Notes: a model not told the origin generated them from the letters alone. A DNA stretch of 64,000 nt from an uncultured Halomonas sp. (GCF_947500835.1 NZ_CANMTQ010000007.1:1-64000); one strand, 5' to 3'; counted from the stretch's first letter, positions 24,529-34,511 are shown. Numbers and translations: made by a program.

Positions 24529-25332
24529 GTGATCGAAGGAGTCAAACACATCGTCGCCGTGGCCTCGGGCAAGGGCGGCGTGGGCAAATCCACCGTGACC
24601 GCTAACCTTGCCTTGGCCATGGCCGCGGAAGGCTATCGGGTGGGGCTACTGGATGCGGATATCTATGGCCCCAGTCAAGCTCAGATGCTCGGAATCGGGC
24701 AGGGCGTGCGCCCGCAGTCGGCGGGCGAAAACAGTTTCAAGCCTTTGGAGGCCCATGGCATCAAGGCGATGTCCATGGCGTTCATGGTCGATATCACCGA
24801 ACCCATGGTCTGGCGTGGCCCAATGGTCGCTGGCGCTTTTCAGCAATTGCTCAATCAGACCGATTGGGGTGAGCTAGATTATCTGTTCATCGACATGCCG
24901 CCGGGCACTGGCGATATCCAGTTGACCCTGGCTCAGAAGGTGCCGGTCTCCGGGGCGGTGATTGTGACCACGCCTCAGGACATCGCGCTACTTGATGCGC
25001 GCAAGGGCATCGAGATGTTCCGCAAGGTCAACGTGCCGGTATTGGGGATAGTGGAGAACATGAGCCTGCACACTTGCTCCAACTGCGGTCATCATGAACC
25101 CATCTTCGGTGAAGGCGGCGGCGAACGTATCGCCGAGCAGTACGGTACCTCGCTGCTGGGCAAACTGCCGCTGGAGCTTGCTATCCGGGAGCAGGTCGAT
25201 AGCGGCAAGCCAACGGTGGTGGCGGAGCCGGAAGGTGAGGTAACGGCTATTTTCCGCAACGTTGCGAGAGCGGTAGTGGAAGGGGTCGAAAGCCAAAGCG
25301 AAGAAGGGCCAAGTATTTCCTTTGGCGACTAG
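24529..25332 (+). CDS. apbC: Mrp/ApbC iron-sulfur cluster carrier ATPase
   Basis: 267 residues; GTG 24529 follows AAAGGAG. The deviant Walker A VASGKGGVGKSTVTANLALA, the switch DADIYGPSQAQMLG, the DMPPGTGDIQLTLAQ block and the cluster-binding CSNCGHHEPIFGEGG (CxxC) are all present. It lacks the N-terminal DUF59-like domain that some Mrp proteins carry. The dimer holds and passes on a [4Fe-4S] cluster in the cytosol. Its TAG stop lies within the left end of the repeat at 25329. Confidence 0.95.
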   Translation: MIEGVKHIVAVASGKGGVGKSTVTANLALAMAAEGYRVGLLDADIYGPSQAQMLGIGQGVRPQSAGENSFKPLEAHGIKAMSMAFMVDITEPMVWRGPMVAGAFQQLLNQTDWGELDYLFIDMPPGTGDIQLTLAQKVPVSGAVIVTTPQDIALLDARKGIEMFRKVNVPVLGIVENMSLHTCSNCGHHEPIFGEGGGERIAEQYGTSLLGKLPLELAIREQVDSGKPTVVAEPEGEVTAIFRNVARAVVEGVESQSEEGPSISFGD

Positions 25333-25599
25333 GGCCTGTTGACGTTTCATTCACGGCCGCGCTGGCGCCAGTTTTTATTCGGGGCAAGGCAGGAGGAGAG
25401 AAATTTGGTTATTCCAAATGAACGACGACTAACGCAGCAGCGGATAAAAACTGGCCCAGCCCTTCGGGTTGCGCAGCAAAAAGCGCCATTCTGCGTTGCG
25501 AAACGTGAAAAGGGAATAACCCTTCCCTGCGCTTCGCGCCTTGACTGACACTTTTTGATGCAGCAACGCGGTTCGCGATGAAACGTCAACAGGCCCTAG
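25329..25599. repeat. 271-bp element with perfect 22-bp terminal inverted repeats
   Basis: The left end 25329-25350 (CTAGGGCCTGTTGACGTTTC plus AT) is the exact reverse complement of 25578-25599. Inside, GCCAGTTTTTAT and ATAAAAACTGGC form a nested pair. No transposase or credible ORF. It overlaps the mrp stop codon. It looks like a MITE-type, non-autonomous element. Confidence 0.85.
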
Positions 25600-25627
25600 G
25601 CGCTCGCGATGATCGCATGACTCTTTT

Positions 25628-25726
25628 GTAGGAGCTTGCTTTAGCGAGCGATTGACGTTTGAGGCGTTCTCAGCCTGATAACAATCTCAGCAGTGACCGC
25701 TATCGCCCATTAAAATGGGCTCCTAC
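25628..25726. repeat. REP-like doublet
   Basis: GTAGGAGCTTGCTTTAGCGA followed by GCGAT, and in opposite orientation about 50 bp later ATCGCCCATTAAAATGGGCT followed by CCTAC, is the pattern of two inverted REP units (as in Pseudomonas BIME/REPIN pairs). Each unit can itself fold. It fills the gap between the 271-bp element and dcd. Confidence 0.7.
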
Positions 25727-25783
25727 TACTGCTTTCATCGCCTATCAACACCGCGCAGTCGAGATAACTTTTTAAACGTGCGG

Positions 25784-25805
25784 AGGGCCGTTATGATACG
25801 GCCCT
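25784..25805 (+). promoter_or_regulatory. Hairpin upstream of dcd
   Basis: AGGGCCGT and ACGGCCCT form an 8-bp stem with a 6-base loop, followed by TATTTTATG, 35 bases before dcd. It could be a terminator for upstream transcription or a leader structure. Confidence 0.5.
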
Positions 25806-25840
25806 TATTTTATGATTGCGTGAATCTCAAGGACGCCCAC

Positions 25841-26407
25841 ATGAGTATCAAATCCGACAAATGGATTCGCCGTATGGCTGAGAGCGAAGGCATGATCGAA
25901 CCTTTCGAGGCCGATCAGGTGCGCCACGTCAATGGCCAGCGAGTGATCTCCTACGGGACGTCCAGTTATGGCTATGACGTGCGCTGCGCCGACGAGTTCA
26001 AGGTGTTCACCAACATCCATTCGGCGGTGGTGGACCCCAAGGCATTCGATGAAAAGAGCTTCGTTGATATCAAGGGTGATGTCTGCGTGATTCCACCCAA
26101 CTCCTTCGCCCTGGCACGCACCGTTGAGTATTTCCGTATTCCCCGCAGCGTATTGACCATCTGCCTGGGCAAGTCCACCTATGCGCGCTGCGGTATCATC
26201 GTCAACGTGACGCCGCTGGAGCCGGAGTGGGAAGGGCACGTGACGCTTGAGTTCTCCAACACTACCAACCTGCCGGCCCGAATCTATGCCAATGAAGGTG
26301 TGGCGCAGATGTTGTTTCTCGAGTCCGACGAGATCTGCGATATCTCCTACAAGGATCGTGGCGGCAAATATATGGGTCAGAGAGGCGTGACCCTGCCTCG
26401 CACCTGA
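25841..26407 (+). CDS. dcd: dCTP deaminase
   Basis: 188 residues from ATG 25841 ([20 protein letters not shown]), exactly the family length; the frame is open from 25715 but the extra part is the repeat region. The motifs [40 protein letters not shown] (with the catalytic Glu in the next bases: [14 protein letters not shown]) and the C-terminal [13 protein letters not shown] are complete. It deaminates dCTP to dUTP, the main source of dUMP for thymidylate synthesis in many gammaproteobacteria. Confidence 0.97.
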   Translation: MSIKSDKWIRRMAESEGMIEPFEADQVRHVNGQRVISYGTSSYGYDVRCADEFKVFTNIHSAVVDPKAFDEKSFVDIKGDVCVIPPNSFALARTVEYFRIPRSVLTICLGKSTYARCGIIVNVTPLEPEWEGHVTLEFSNTTNLPARIYANEGVAQMLFLESDEICDISYKDRGGKYMGQRGVTLPRT

Positions 26408-26479
26408 GAGGCTCTACCGCGCATGGCAATCTCGTCTATGCTGAGGTGAAACGGCGTTTCTTCACCACGAGCATTGCCA

Positions 26480-28414
26480 ATGACCAAATTGTCTTCTTGT
26501 CGCTTCGGACGTGGTTGTCTGTTGGCCTTGGGTCTGGGGCTGACTTCCCTGCCCGCCGGGGCCTATTCCGATCTCATCGTATTCGGTGACAGCCTGAGCG
26601 ACTCGGGTCAGTACCCGGATATCGAGCGATTTTTGCTGGGCGAGCCCGGCAGCCTTCGCTTCACCAATCGAGAACCGCCGTATCGACCACCGGCGACCTA
26701 CGGCGACGTCAGCACTCAGCGTCTGGCCCAGGCGCTGAATCTTGATCCGCTATTGCCATCCACCTCGATCCTGCGCGCGCAACTCGGGCTACCTGACGGT
26801 AAAAACTACGCCGTGGGTGGCTACACCACCACTGACATTCTGGCCTCGATCACCCAGCCGGATGGCTCCGTGGTCGAGATACCGAACCTGTCGCCGACCG
26901 TGGTGGCGCTGCTGGCCGGCCTGGGAATCGACACATCCCGCAGCCGGGATGGCTATCTTGTCAGCGTCGGCAGGGCGGACCCGGATGCACTCTATTATGT
27001 GAATGGCGGAGGCAATGACTTTCTGAGCGGCTTGATTACCGACCCTGCCTCTGCGGTAGAGGCGGGGAATACCTTGGCGAATGGCGTCGAGGCCCTGGTC
27101 GCAGCCGGAGCCAGCACGATTGTAGTCTCCAATGTACCGAACGTGGGGGCTACTCCTGCGGGCCTGCAGAGTGGCCAGCGCCAGGCATTTTCCGTGCTTG
27201 GAGGAGTCTACAACCAGGCGCTGGGCGAGCGGCTTGCAGGCTTCGATGGACAGGTGGATATCATTCGTCTCAATATCGGCGCCTTGTTCGAGGAAGTGGT
27301 CGCCGAGCCTGCGGATTTTGGTCTGGCCACGGATGTGGCGCTGACGGATGTCTGCTTCAGCGAGCCGAGCTGCGACACCTCCTCTTATGGCCTGACATCG
27401 GGCACCCCCGATCCCGGCAAGCTCTTGTTCGACGACGCCGTGCATCCCACCACGGCGGGTCAGCAGATCGTCGCGGATTACACCTATGCTTTGCTCGAGG
27501 CGCCCCAGGTGCTTGCCCTGGCCGGGGAACTGACTACCGGCGCCTTCAATGCCCAGCAGCGCAGTATTGGCAATGAACTGCGCCCCGGCTGGCAAAGCGA
27601 TCGGGTACGCGTCTTTGCTCAAGGGGATTACCAGAACGACCTACCGAATACTTTCGATGGTGGCGGTCAGCCGGAGTCCACGCAGAAAGGCGCAGGGGTC
27701 GGCGTGGTCGTACCAATGGCAGCCGGCTGGCTAGGCGCAGCCGTTGCCCAGCGCGAGGCGGACCTGGATGAGTCGGGGGAGTTCGATCTCGAGGGCCAGG
27801 CCTACAGCGTGTTTGCGCGTCAGCACCTGGGCAGGATCGGGCTGCAGGCTATCCTCAGCGGCGGTGATTTCGATCTCGATCTGCGTCGACAGATTACCTT
27901 GGGCCAGGCCCAGCGCAGCGTGAAAGGCAAGACCGAAGCGGATGGCTGGGCGGCGGAACTGCGCGTCGATTATCGAATGAGTGCCCTGGACTCATCCTGG
28001 TACACCGCGCCGTTCGTGGCCTATCGGCACATGGACGCCAAGATCGATGGCTATACCGAACAAGGATCGGAGGCCAATGCTTTACGGGTCTCGGATCAGG
28101 ATCTGAAGGATCGCCGGCTTGAGCTTGGCCTGATGCTGGATCGAGGTTTTGAAGAGGGTATCGGTTTCTATGGGGAATTCGCCTGGGGGCGCTATCTCGA
28201 AGACGAACGTGACGGCGCGGAAGTGCGATTGGCCTCGTTGCCCACCAACCGCTGGTCCGGTGAGAGTCAGACTCGGGAAGACGACAACTATCTGCGGGCC
28301 GATGCGGGCCTTCGTGTGCAGCTTGGGCAGGCGCGGTTCAGCGTTGGCGGCGGCGCCCAGGGCTGGGATGAGTGGTCGCCCTACATGCAGGTAGGGGCGA
28401 GCCTGGTCTTCTGA
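26480..28414 (+). CDS. estA: GDSL-family autotransporter esterase
   Basis: 644 residues from ATG 26480. A signal peptide (RFGRGCLLALGLGLTSLPAG) leads into a GDSL/SGNH passenger: FGDSLSDSGQY with the nucleophile, GGGNDFLSG for block III, and DDAVHPTTAGQQ with the catalytic Asp-His. From about residue 365 comes a C-terminal beta-barrel (VRVFAQGDYQNDLP ... ASLVF with terminal aromatic). This is the layout of Pseudomonas EstA, which hydrolyses short-chain esters at the cell surface and affects rhamnolipid production and motility. Confidence 0.92.
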   Translation: MTKLSSCRFGRGCLLALGLGLTSLPAGAYSDLIVFGDSLSDSGQYPDIERFLLGEPGSLRFTNREPPYRPPATYGDVSTQRLAQALNLDPLLPSTSILRAQLGLPDGKNYAVGGYTTTDILASITQPDGSVVEIPNLSPTVVALLAGLGIDTSRSRDGYLVSVGRADPDALYYVNGGGNDFLSGLITDPASAVEAGNTLANGVEALVAAGASTIVVSNVPNVGATPAGLQSGQRQAFSVLGGVYNQALGERLAGFDGQVDIIRLNIGALFEEVVAEPADFGLATDVALTDVCFSEPSCDTSSYGLTSGTPDPGKLLFDDAVHPTTAGQQIVADYTYALLEAPQVLALAGELTTGAFNAQQRSIGNELRPGWQSDRVRVFAQGDYQNDLPNTFDGGGQPESTQKGAGVGVVVPMAAGWLGAAVAQREADLDESGEFDLEGQAYSVFARQHLGRIGLQAILSGGDFDLDLRRQITLGQAQRSVKGKTEADGWAAELRVDYRMSALDSSWYTAPFVAYRHMDAKIDGYTEQGSEANALRVSDQDLKDRRLELGLMLDRGFEEGIGFYGEFAWGRYLEDERDGAEVRLASLPTNRWSGESQTREDDNYLRADAGLRVQLGQARFSVGGGAQGWDEWSPYMQVGASLVF

Positions 28415-28454
28415 GGCCTGTTTCCGAGCTATAGGCATTCAGCAAGACGGCATG

Positions 28455-28482
28455 AAAAAACGGAGCCTTGCGGGCCCCGTTC
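28455..28482 (-). terminator. Terminator of the aldo/keto reductase gene
   Basis: On the reverse strand AACGGGGCC-CGCAA-GGCTCCGTT is followed by TTTT. It lies 10 bases beyond the reductase stop codon and between convergent genes. Confidence 0.7.
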
Positions 28483-28489
28483 TGCTGCG

Positions 28490-29593
28490 TTACTGATCGC
28501 CTTTCGATTTGGCGCTGCGATCGTCCGTGCGGTGTTTGATGGTCTCGGCGTAGCCGTCCAGAAACGGCTTTTCCGCCGGATCGAGACGATCCATGCCGCA
28601 GACGATGCGGTGCCAGTAGGGATAAAGCGGGGCGGGGCGGGTGGCCTTCTCCAGGCGCTGGTGTTCTTCGTCGCTGAGTTTCAATTCCATTGCCGCAAGA
28701 TTGTCCCGCAGATGCTCTTCGGTACGGGCGCCCACGATCAGCGAAGTGACGCCAGGACGGTCCATCAGCCAGGCCAGGCAGACTCGCGCTGGCGAGCAGT
28801 CGTGGGCTTCGCCGATGGCAAACAACTCCTCGATGATGTCGTAGGCCCGCTCCATATCGTGGACGTAGGGCTCCGGCCAGCCTTCGCCTTGCCGCGTATT
28901 CGATGGCGTTTCCTGACCGCGACGCACCTTGCCGGTCAGAAATCCTTCGCCCATGGGGCCCCAGATCAAGGAGCCGATATTCTGATCCAGCGCCAGAGGC
29001 AACAGCTCGTATTCCGCTTCTCGGGATTCCGGGGTGTAGTAGATCTGCTGGCTGACCGGCTTGATGAAACGATGTGTCTCGGCCTTGCCGAGCATTTTCA
29101 TCATCTGCCAGCCGCTGTAGTTGGAGGTGCCGTAATAGCGTATCTTGCCGCTGGTGACGAGATGATGCATCGCTTCCAGGGTCTCCTCGATTGGCGTGAC
29201 CCCGTCCCAGTTGTGCAGCTGATACAGATCGATATGATCCGTGCCGAGCCGCTTGAGACTTGCCTCTACGGCACGGATCAGATGATAGCGTGAAGCGCCG
29301 GACGCATTGGGGTCGTCACCCAGCGGGCTGCGCCCCTTGGAGGCGAGAATGATATCGTTGCGCTTGTTGCCCAGGGCCTTGCCGGTGACTTCTTCGGATA
29401 CGCCCAGAGAATAAAGATCCGCGGTATCGACAACGTTGACCCCTGCCTCGAAAGCGATATCGAGTAGTTTCCTGGCGTCATCGACGCCGACGTTTCCCAC
29501 GTCTTCAAAGCCGTTGGCGCCGCCAAAGGGGGCAGTGCCAAGCGCCATAGGCGACACCATCAGGCCTGAATTGCCTAGCGGGCGATAATCCAT
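28490..29593 (-). CDS. Aldo/keto reductase
   Basis: 367 residues with the catalytic tetrad of the family: Asp and Tyr in NVVDTADLYSLGVSEEVTG, Lys in ILASKGRSPLG, and His in LYQLHNWDGV. The C-terminal NADPH-binding part reads TSLIVGARTEEHLRDNLAAM. It resembles the YajO/general stress protein 69 group. It should reduce a carbonyl compound with NADPH; the substrate is not known. It stands alone and has its own terminator. Confidence 0.92.
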   Translation of the reverse strand: MDYRPLGNSGLMVSPMALGTAPFGGANGFEDVGNVGVDDARKLLDIAFEAGVNVVDTADLYSLGVSEEVTGKALGNKRNDIILASKGRSPLGDDPNASGASRYHLIRAVEASLKRLGTDHIDLYQLHNWDGVTPIEETLEAMHHLVTSGKIRYYGTSNYSGWQMMKMLGKAETHRFIKPVSQQIYYTPESREAEYELLPLALDQNIGSLIWGPMGEGFLTGKVRRGQETPSNTRQGEGWPEPYVHDMERAYDIIEELFAIGEAHDCSPARVCLAWLMDRPGVTSLIVGARTEEHLRDNLAAMELKLSDEEHQRLEKATRPAPLYPYWHRIVCGMDRLDPAEKPFLDGYAETIKHRTDDRSAKSKGDQ

Positions 29594-29700
29594 ATCGCAA
29601 CTCTCCTTTTATCGGGCTTTGCCAGAACCATATATCGAGATTTATAGGCTTCGGTCACATTAGATTGTTAATGATCCCCGCCATGTGCACCCTAACGACT

Positions 29701-30444
29701 CTAGTCTGCTTGAAGATCTTCATCCAGCTCTTCCGCTGCATCCTCATGAGAGAGACGCATACCCTGGGGCGGTAGAGCCATGCCGTCCAGGGTCGGGCCG
29801 TCGGGGCCGAGTTGCAGGCGGCCTTCGAGAAACCAGCGCACGGCGATAGGGTAGATCAGATGCTCCCGGGCGTGAATCTTCTCGATCATCTCTTCTTCGC
29901 TATCGCTGGGGCGGATCTTTAGTGCAGCTTGCATGACCACCGGCCCACCGTCGAGCTCCTCGGTGACGAAGTGCACGCTGGCGCCATGTTCTTTACCGCC
30001 ATCCGCCAGCACCCGCTTGTGGGTGTTGAGGCCCTGGTAGGCGGGCAGCAGGGACGGATGGATGTTGAGCAGGCGACCGTAGAAACGGTTGACGAAGATT
30101 GGCGAGAGGATGCGCATGAAGCCCGCGAGGACGATGAGGTCGGGTTCATGGCGCTCGATGACCTTGATCAGGGCGCCATCGAAAGCCTCGCGGCTATCGT
30201 ATTCGTTATGGGGCAGTGCAACGGCGTCGATGCCCGCGTCCCGGGCGCGTTTGAGACCGTGAGCATCGACCTTGTTGGAGATCACCGCGACGATCTCACC
30301 GCCCAGCTCATCAAAAGACTGGGCATCGATCAAGGCCTGTAGATTGCTGCCGTTGCCGGAGATCAGCACCACCACGCGACGCGCATCGGCCTTTTCGGCC
30401 TCGAAATCGTTCAAGGTGTCGCTGGTTGAAGTCATATCGCTCAT
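29701..30444 (-). CDS. purN: Phosphoribosylglycinamide formyltransferase
   Basis: 247 residues, longer than the usual 210 because of an N-terminal extension of about 20 and an acidic tail. Core motifs: [38 protein letters not shown], the active-site [18 protein letters not shown] with Asn, His and later [16 protein letters not shown]. It transfers a formyl group from 10-formyl-THF to GAR in purine synthesis. The ATG overlaps the purM stop (ATGA), so it is coupled to purM. Confidence 0.97.
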   Translation of the reverse strand: MSDMTSTSDTLNDFEAEKADARRVVVLISGNGSNLQALIDAQSFDELGGEIVAVISNKVDAHGLKRARDAGIDAVALPHNEYDSREAFDGALIKVIERHEPDLIVLAGFMRILSPIFVNRFYGRLLNIHPSLLPAYQGLNTHKRVLADGGKEHGASVHFVTEELDGGPVVMQAALKIRPSDSEEEMIEKIHAREHLIYPIAVRWFLEGRLQLGPDGPTLDGMALPPQGMRLSHEDAAEELDEDLQAD

Positions 30445-31541
30445 TTTTCGAGATTCTCCAGGCGTACCTGCTCTTCGAGATCGTTGTCAGAGCCTTCAGC
30501 AGACCCCTGACGTGCAACGATCTCGCCCAGCCGAACCACCTGCTCACCAAAGGCTTCCAGATGGCGCTGGGCGGCCTCGGCCTGGGTAGCGGAAACCACC
30601 ACGATCATGCCGATGCCGCAGTTGAGTACCCGGTACATTTCGCGTTCGGCGATGTTGCCCTGGCGCTGCAGCCAGTCGAATACCAGTGGTCGCTGCCAGG
30701 CGCTCACATCGATCCGTGCGGTCAAATTGTCCGGCAGTACCCGGGGCAGGTTCTCAAGCAGTCCACCGCCGGTGATATGGGAGAGCGCATGTACGTCGAT
30801 ATCGCTGTCCCGAATCAGGGAAAGCAGTGGCTTGACATAGATGCGGGTCGGGGCGAGCAGGGCGTCGCCCAGGGATTGGCCGTCCAGATTGGTCTCGAGG
30901 TCGGCGCCGCTGACTTCCAGCACCTTGCGAATCAGGGAATAGCCGTTGGAGTGGGGGCCGGAGGACGCCAGGCCGAGAATTACGTCGCCCTCGGCTACCT
31001 TGCTGCCGTCGAGAATCTCCGATTTTTCCACCACGCCAACGCAGAACCCCGCCAGATCATAGTCGCTGCCTGAGTACATGCCCGGCATCTCGGCGGTTTC
31101 GCCACCGACCAGGGCGCAACCGGCCTGCACACAGCCCTCGCCGATGCCGGTCACCACGTCCGTGGCGATATCCACATCGAGCTTGCCCGTGGCATAGTAG
31201 TCGAGAAACTGCAGCGGCTCGGCGCCGGCCACCACCAGATCGTTGACGCACATGGCGACAAGATCGATGCCGATGGTGTCGTGACGATTCAGGTCCATGG
31301 CCAGGCGCAGCTTGGTGCCCACGCCGTCGGTGCCAGTGACCAGAACCGGCTCGCGGTAACCGCTGGGCAGGGCGCAGAGCGCTCCGAATCCACCGAGTCC
31401 GCCCATCACTTCCGGGCGGCTGGTGCGCTTGGCGACACCTTTTATGCGTTCGACCAAGGCGTTACCAGCGTCGATGTCAACGCCGGCATCCTTGTAGCTC
31501 AATGACGCAGACTGGGGCTTGTCGGAAGCATTAGAGGTCAT
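30441..31541 (-). CDS. purM: Phosphoribosylformylglycinamidine cyclo-ligase
   Basis: 366 residues from the ATG at 31541 ([20 protein letters not shown]); the frame is open from 31559. Motifs [60 protein letters not shown] and [13 protein letters not shown] are standard PurM. It closes the imidazole ring to make AIR with ATP. First gene of the purMN operon, divergent to perM-hda, an arrangement common in gammaproteobacteria. Confidence 0.97.
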   Translation of the reverse strand: MTSNASDKPQSASLSYKDAGVDIDAGNALVERIKGVAKRTSRPEVMGGLGGFGALCALPSGYREPVLVTGTDGVGTKLRLAMDLNRHDTIGIDLVAMCVNDLVVAGAEPLQFLDYYATGKLDVDIATDVVTGIGEGCVQAGCALVGGETAEMPGMYSGSDYDLAGFCVGVVEKSEILDGSKVAEGDVILGLASSGPHSNGYSLIRKVLEVSGADLETNLDGQSLGDALLAPTRIYVKPLLSLIRDSDIDVHALSHITGGGLLENLPRVLPDNLTARIDVSAWQRPLVFDWLQRQGNIAEREMYRVLNCGIGMIVVVSATQAEAAQRHLEAFGEQVVRLGEIVARQGSAEGSDNDLEEQVRLENLEK

Positions 31542-31750
31542 GGCAGGTCCTGGGATCAATTGCCTTCATGAATAGCCGGTATGAAACGGGCGGTCATGAA
31601 TGGTTTATGGTGAATGGGCCGTCGTGAATGAACGGTCATAAATAGCCAAAGGGTCTGGTGAGGACAAGCGCGCGCATTGTAGCATCGCGTTTGACCTGCT
31701 GCATGGGTCGCAGGGATTCACCTTTTTTGCCGCTTTCTTGAGAAGAATTC

Positions 31751-32827
31751 ATGTCGCGAGTACATATCTGGTCTCTGTTGGTGTTGGCCGTCATGATCTG
31801 GCTGCTGGTGCTGTTGGAACCGATTCTGATGCCGTTTTTCATCAGCATCATTCTGGCCTATCTAGGCGATCCGCTGACGGACTGGCTGGAAGCCAAGGGG
31901 CTGTCGCGACGCTGGGCGGTGAGTGTGGTGTTCCTGGTGCTGTCCCTGGCGCTGGTGCTTGCCATTGTCGTGCTGGTGCCGTTGCTGGGCCGCCAGTTTC
32001 GTCAGCTGATCGAAGCCTTGCCCGAGGTATTTGCCTGGGTCCAAAATGTGGCGCTGCCCTGGGTGCAGTCCTTTACCGGCGTGGATTTGTCGACGGATTT
32101 CGATCAGTTGCGCCAGACGTTGATGAATAACTGGAAGGAAACCAGCACCTACGCGGCGGTCATACTGGCCCAGATCTCTCGCTCGGGCATGGCCCTGGCG
32201 CTCTGGATCGCCAATCTAGCGCTGATCCCTGTGGTCACTTTCTATCTGCTGTTGGATTGGGATCGTCTCAAGGGACGCATCCGCGATCTGCTGCCCCGCC
32301 GCTATGAGCCGACCATCACAGGCCTGGCGGTTCAGTGTGATGAAGTACTTTCGGCGTTCCTGCGGGGTCAGCTGCTGGTGATGCTGAGCCTGGGTGTGGT
32401 CTACGCGGTGGGCCTGACCGTCATCGGCATTCAATTCGGCATATTGATTGGTGTACTGGCGGGGTTGGCCAGCATCGTGCCCTATCTCGGGGTGATCGTC
32501 GGCTTGGTAGTGGCGGCGTTGGTGGCATTCTTTCAATATGGCGATCTGCTGCATCTTGTGGGCGTAGGCGTCGTGTTCGCCATCGGGCAAATGCTTGAAG
32601 GAATGGTGCTGCAACCGCTGCTGCTGGGAGACAAGATCGGGCTGCATCCAGTAGCGGTCATTTTCGCGGTACTGGCGGGCGGGCAGCTGTTCGGGTTTAC
32701 CGGCATATTGCTTGCCTTGCCGGTTGCCGCAGTGATCATGGTGCTGTTGCGCTATCTTCATGAACGCTATAAAAGCAGCGACCTGTACGAAGAGCCAGAA
32801 TCCTCGAACGGTAACGAGGGGCTTTGA
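31751..32827 (+). CDS. perM: AI-2E/PerM-family transporter
   Basis: 358 residues with about seven membrane segments. The start VHIWSLLVLAVMIWLLVLLE, the block ALIPVVTFYLLLDWDRLKGR and the C-terminal AIGQMLEGMVLQPLLLGDKI with GLHPVAVIFAVLAGGQLFGF define the AI-2E exporter-like family. Actual substrates are uncertain (Na+/H+ exchange or export has been shown for relatives). The TGA stop shares a base with the hda start, so they are translated together. Confidence 0.9.
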   Translation: MSRVHIWSLLVLAVMIWLLVLLEPILMPFFISIILAYLGDPLTDWLEAKGLSRRWAVSVVFLVLSLALVLAIVVLVPLLGRQFRQLIEALPEVFAWVQNVALPWVQSFTGVDLSTDFDQLRQTLMNNWKETSTYAAVILAQISRSGMALALWIANLALIPVVTFYLLLDWDRLKGRIRDLLPRRYEPTITGLAVQCDEVLSAFLRGQLLVMLSLGVVYAVGLTVIGIQFGILIGVLAGLASIVPYLGVIVGLVVAALVAFFQYGDLLHLVGVGVVFAIGQMLEGMVLQPLLLGDKIGLHPVAVIFAVLAGGQLFGFTGILLALPVAAVIMVLLRYLHERYKSSDLYEEPESSNGNEGL

Positions 32828-33528
32828 TGAGAAGCGCGACCGGACAGCTTTCCTTGGGTATCGGATTGCGCGATGAGGCCACCTTTGCCAATTTCCTGCC
32901 CAGGGGTAACGAAACCGCGGTGGACATCCTGCAACGTCAACTTGACCCTAACGGAGAGTCCTTCGTCTATCTCTGGGGCGCTTCGAGTTCCGGTCGCAGT
33001 CATCTACTGCAGGCGGCCTGTCATGCCGCCGGTGCCCGAGATCAACGGGCACTCTATCTTCCCTTGAATGAGCTGGGGCATTTTCCACCTCACATGCTCG
33101 AGAACATCGAGCGACTCGACCTCGTGGCGATCGACGATCTCGATCGAGTGATCGGGCGCAAGCGCTGGGAAGAAGCGCTGTTTCACAGCTTCAATCGTCT
33201 GCGCGATGCCAACAAGCGTTTGGTGATCGGTGCATCTACCGCCCCTCGGCAACTGGATGTGGCGTTGCCGGATCTGGCCTCGCGACTGACCTGGGGCACG
33301 ACCTTTCGTCTTGTTGGTCTAGACGATCAAGGTCGTTTCGATGCGCTGCAACTGCGCGCCCTCAGCCGGGGAATGCAGCTGTCCGATGAGGTGACGCGCT
33401 ATATCCTGCATCGCGGCCCGCGTCATCTCAATGCGCTTTTCGGGCTGTTGGAGCGACTCGACCGGAGCTCGCTCTCCGCACAGCGCAAGGTGACGATTCC
33501 GTTTGTGAAGCAGACCCTGGGCTGGTAG
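32827..33528 (+). CDS. hda: DnaA regulatory inactivator Hda
   Basis: 233 residues from ATG 32827, which overlaps the perM stop (TGATG). The N-terminal QLSLGIGLRD is the sliding-clamp-binding motif, followed by an AAA+ domain (YLWGASSSGRSHLLQAACHA, DLVAIDDLDRVIGRKRWEEA, SRLTWGTTFRLVGLDD). With the beta clamp it stimulates ATP hydrolysis by DnaA and so prevents over-initiation of replication. Walker A reads GASSSGRSH, with the weak loop usual for Hda. Confidence 0.95.
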   Translation: MRSATGQLSLGIGLRDEATFANFLPRGNETAVDILQRQLDPNGESFVYLWGASSSGRSHLLQAACHAAGARDQRALYLPLNELGHFPPHMLENIERLDLVAIDDLDRVIGRKRWEEALFHSFNRLRDANKRLVIGASTAPRQLDVALPDLASRLTWGTTFRLVGLDDQGRFDALQLRALSRGMQLSDEVTRYILHRGPRHLNALFGLLERLDRSSLSAQRKVTIPFVKQTLGW

Positions 33529-33534
33529 TAGCTC

Positions 33535-33954
33535 TCACTCCCCATTCAACGTGGCAAGAATCTGTCGCGCGCCCCCCTGTTCGCGATGCTCCCCCAGCCA
33601 GATACCTTGCCAGGTGCCCAGGGCCAGACGACCGCTGCTCACGGCGATGGTCAATTGAGTGCCAAACAAGCTGGCGGCAATATGTGCCGGCATATCGTCC
33701 GGTCCTTCCAGGGTATGGCGGAAATAGGGCAGGTCGCCTGGCACTTTATCCCGCAGAAAAGCGTCCATGTCGTGGCGCACGTCCGGGTCTGCGTTCTCGT
33801 TCAGACTCAACGATGCAGAGGTATGCAGCAGTTGCAGATGCAGTAGACCGACATCCAGTTCCGCCAACTGGGGCAGGGCGTCATCGACTTCTCGGGTAAT
33901 CAGATGAAAGCCCCGGTTACGGGGCTTTAACGAAATTCGTTGCTGAATCCACAT
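33535..33954 (-). CDS. yjbQ: YjbQ-family protein (secondary thiamine-phosphate synthase type)
   Basis: 139 residues with the UPF0047 signature: VGLLHLQLLHTSASLSLNEN, ADPDVRHDMDAFL, RHTLEGPDDMPAHIAASLFG and GRLALGTWQGIWLGEHR. Conserved histidines suggest a metal site. E. coli YjbQ has thiamine-phosphate synthase side activity; the true role is not settled. It ends six bases from hda, convergent. Confidence 0.92.
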   Translation of the reverse strand: MWIQQRISLKPRNRGFHLITREVDDALPQLAELDVGLLHLQLLHTSASLSLNENADPDVRHDMDAFLRDKVPGDLPYFRHTLEGPDDMPAHIAASLFGTQLTIAVSSGRLALGTWQGIWLGEHREQGGARQILATLNGE

Positions 33955-33992
33955 GATGTTTGCTCCCCTAAGCTTTTCTAGCTCAGACGCTT

Positions 33993-34511
33993 TTATCTGG
34001 AAAGCTCTATTGTCCTGCTCTGGCCCTTGCCCAGGCTGACTTGATTGATGATGACCACGCGCTCACCGCCGGGTTGAGCGACCCGACCGGCCACATAGAA
34101 AACCCCTGCGGGCAAACCGGTGATCTTGAAATAGCCTTGATCATCGGTCTTGGCGTAATGGGTATAGGCCTGGGCGCGAGGGTCCGCAGGCTCGATGTAG
34201 CCTCCCGCCAGCGCGACTTCCGCTGCCTCGGCGGAGTAGCGGGTCGCCGGTGCCACCGAGACGGTTTCTCCAGCGCCATGGACGACGCCGCTGGCCGTGC
34301 GGATGAATAGCCGACCCGAAATCGACGCGGTGCCGTTCTTGGCCAGTTTGGCATACTCCTGTTCCGAAAAGGCAACCTTGCGCTCGATCTGCTCGGGCGG
34401 CGGTTCGGTGCGATCCTCGACCACCGGCGGCCCCGTATCCGGCCCTCTTTCCACGAACTGACAACCTCCCAACAATAACCCCATTAATGCGATGGCGATC
34501 CATTTGCCCAT
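33993..34511 (-). CDS. Lipoprotein with carboxypeptidase-regulatory-like domain
   Basis: 172 residues. The signal MGKWIAIALMGLLLGGC ends at a lipobox cysteine. A Pro/Glu-rich linker (RTEPPPEQIE) leads to a beta-sandwich (ASISGRLFIRTASGVVHGAG, KTDDQGYFKITGLPAGVFYV) of the carboxypeptidase-regulatory type. Probably anchored in the outer membrane facing the periplasm. No specific function known. Confidence 0.8.
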   Translation of the reverse strand: MGKWIAIALMGLLLGGCQFVERGPDTGPPVVEDRTEPPPEQIERKVAFSEQEYAKLAKNGTASISGRLFIRTASGVVHGAGETVSVAPATRYSAEAAEVALAGGYIEPADPRAQAYTHYAKTDDQGYFKITGLPAGVFYVAGRVAQPGGERVVIINQVSLGKGQSRTIELSR

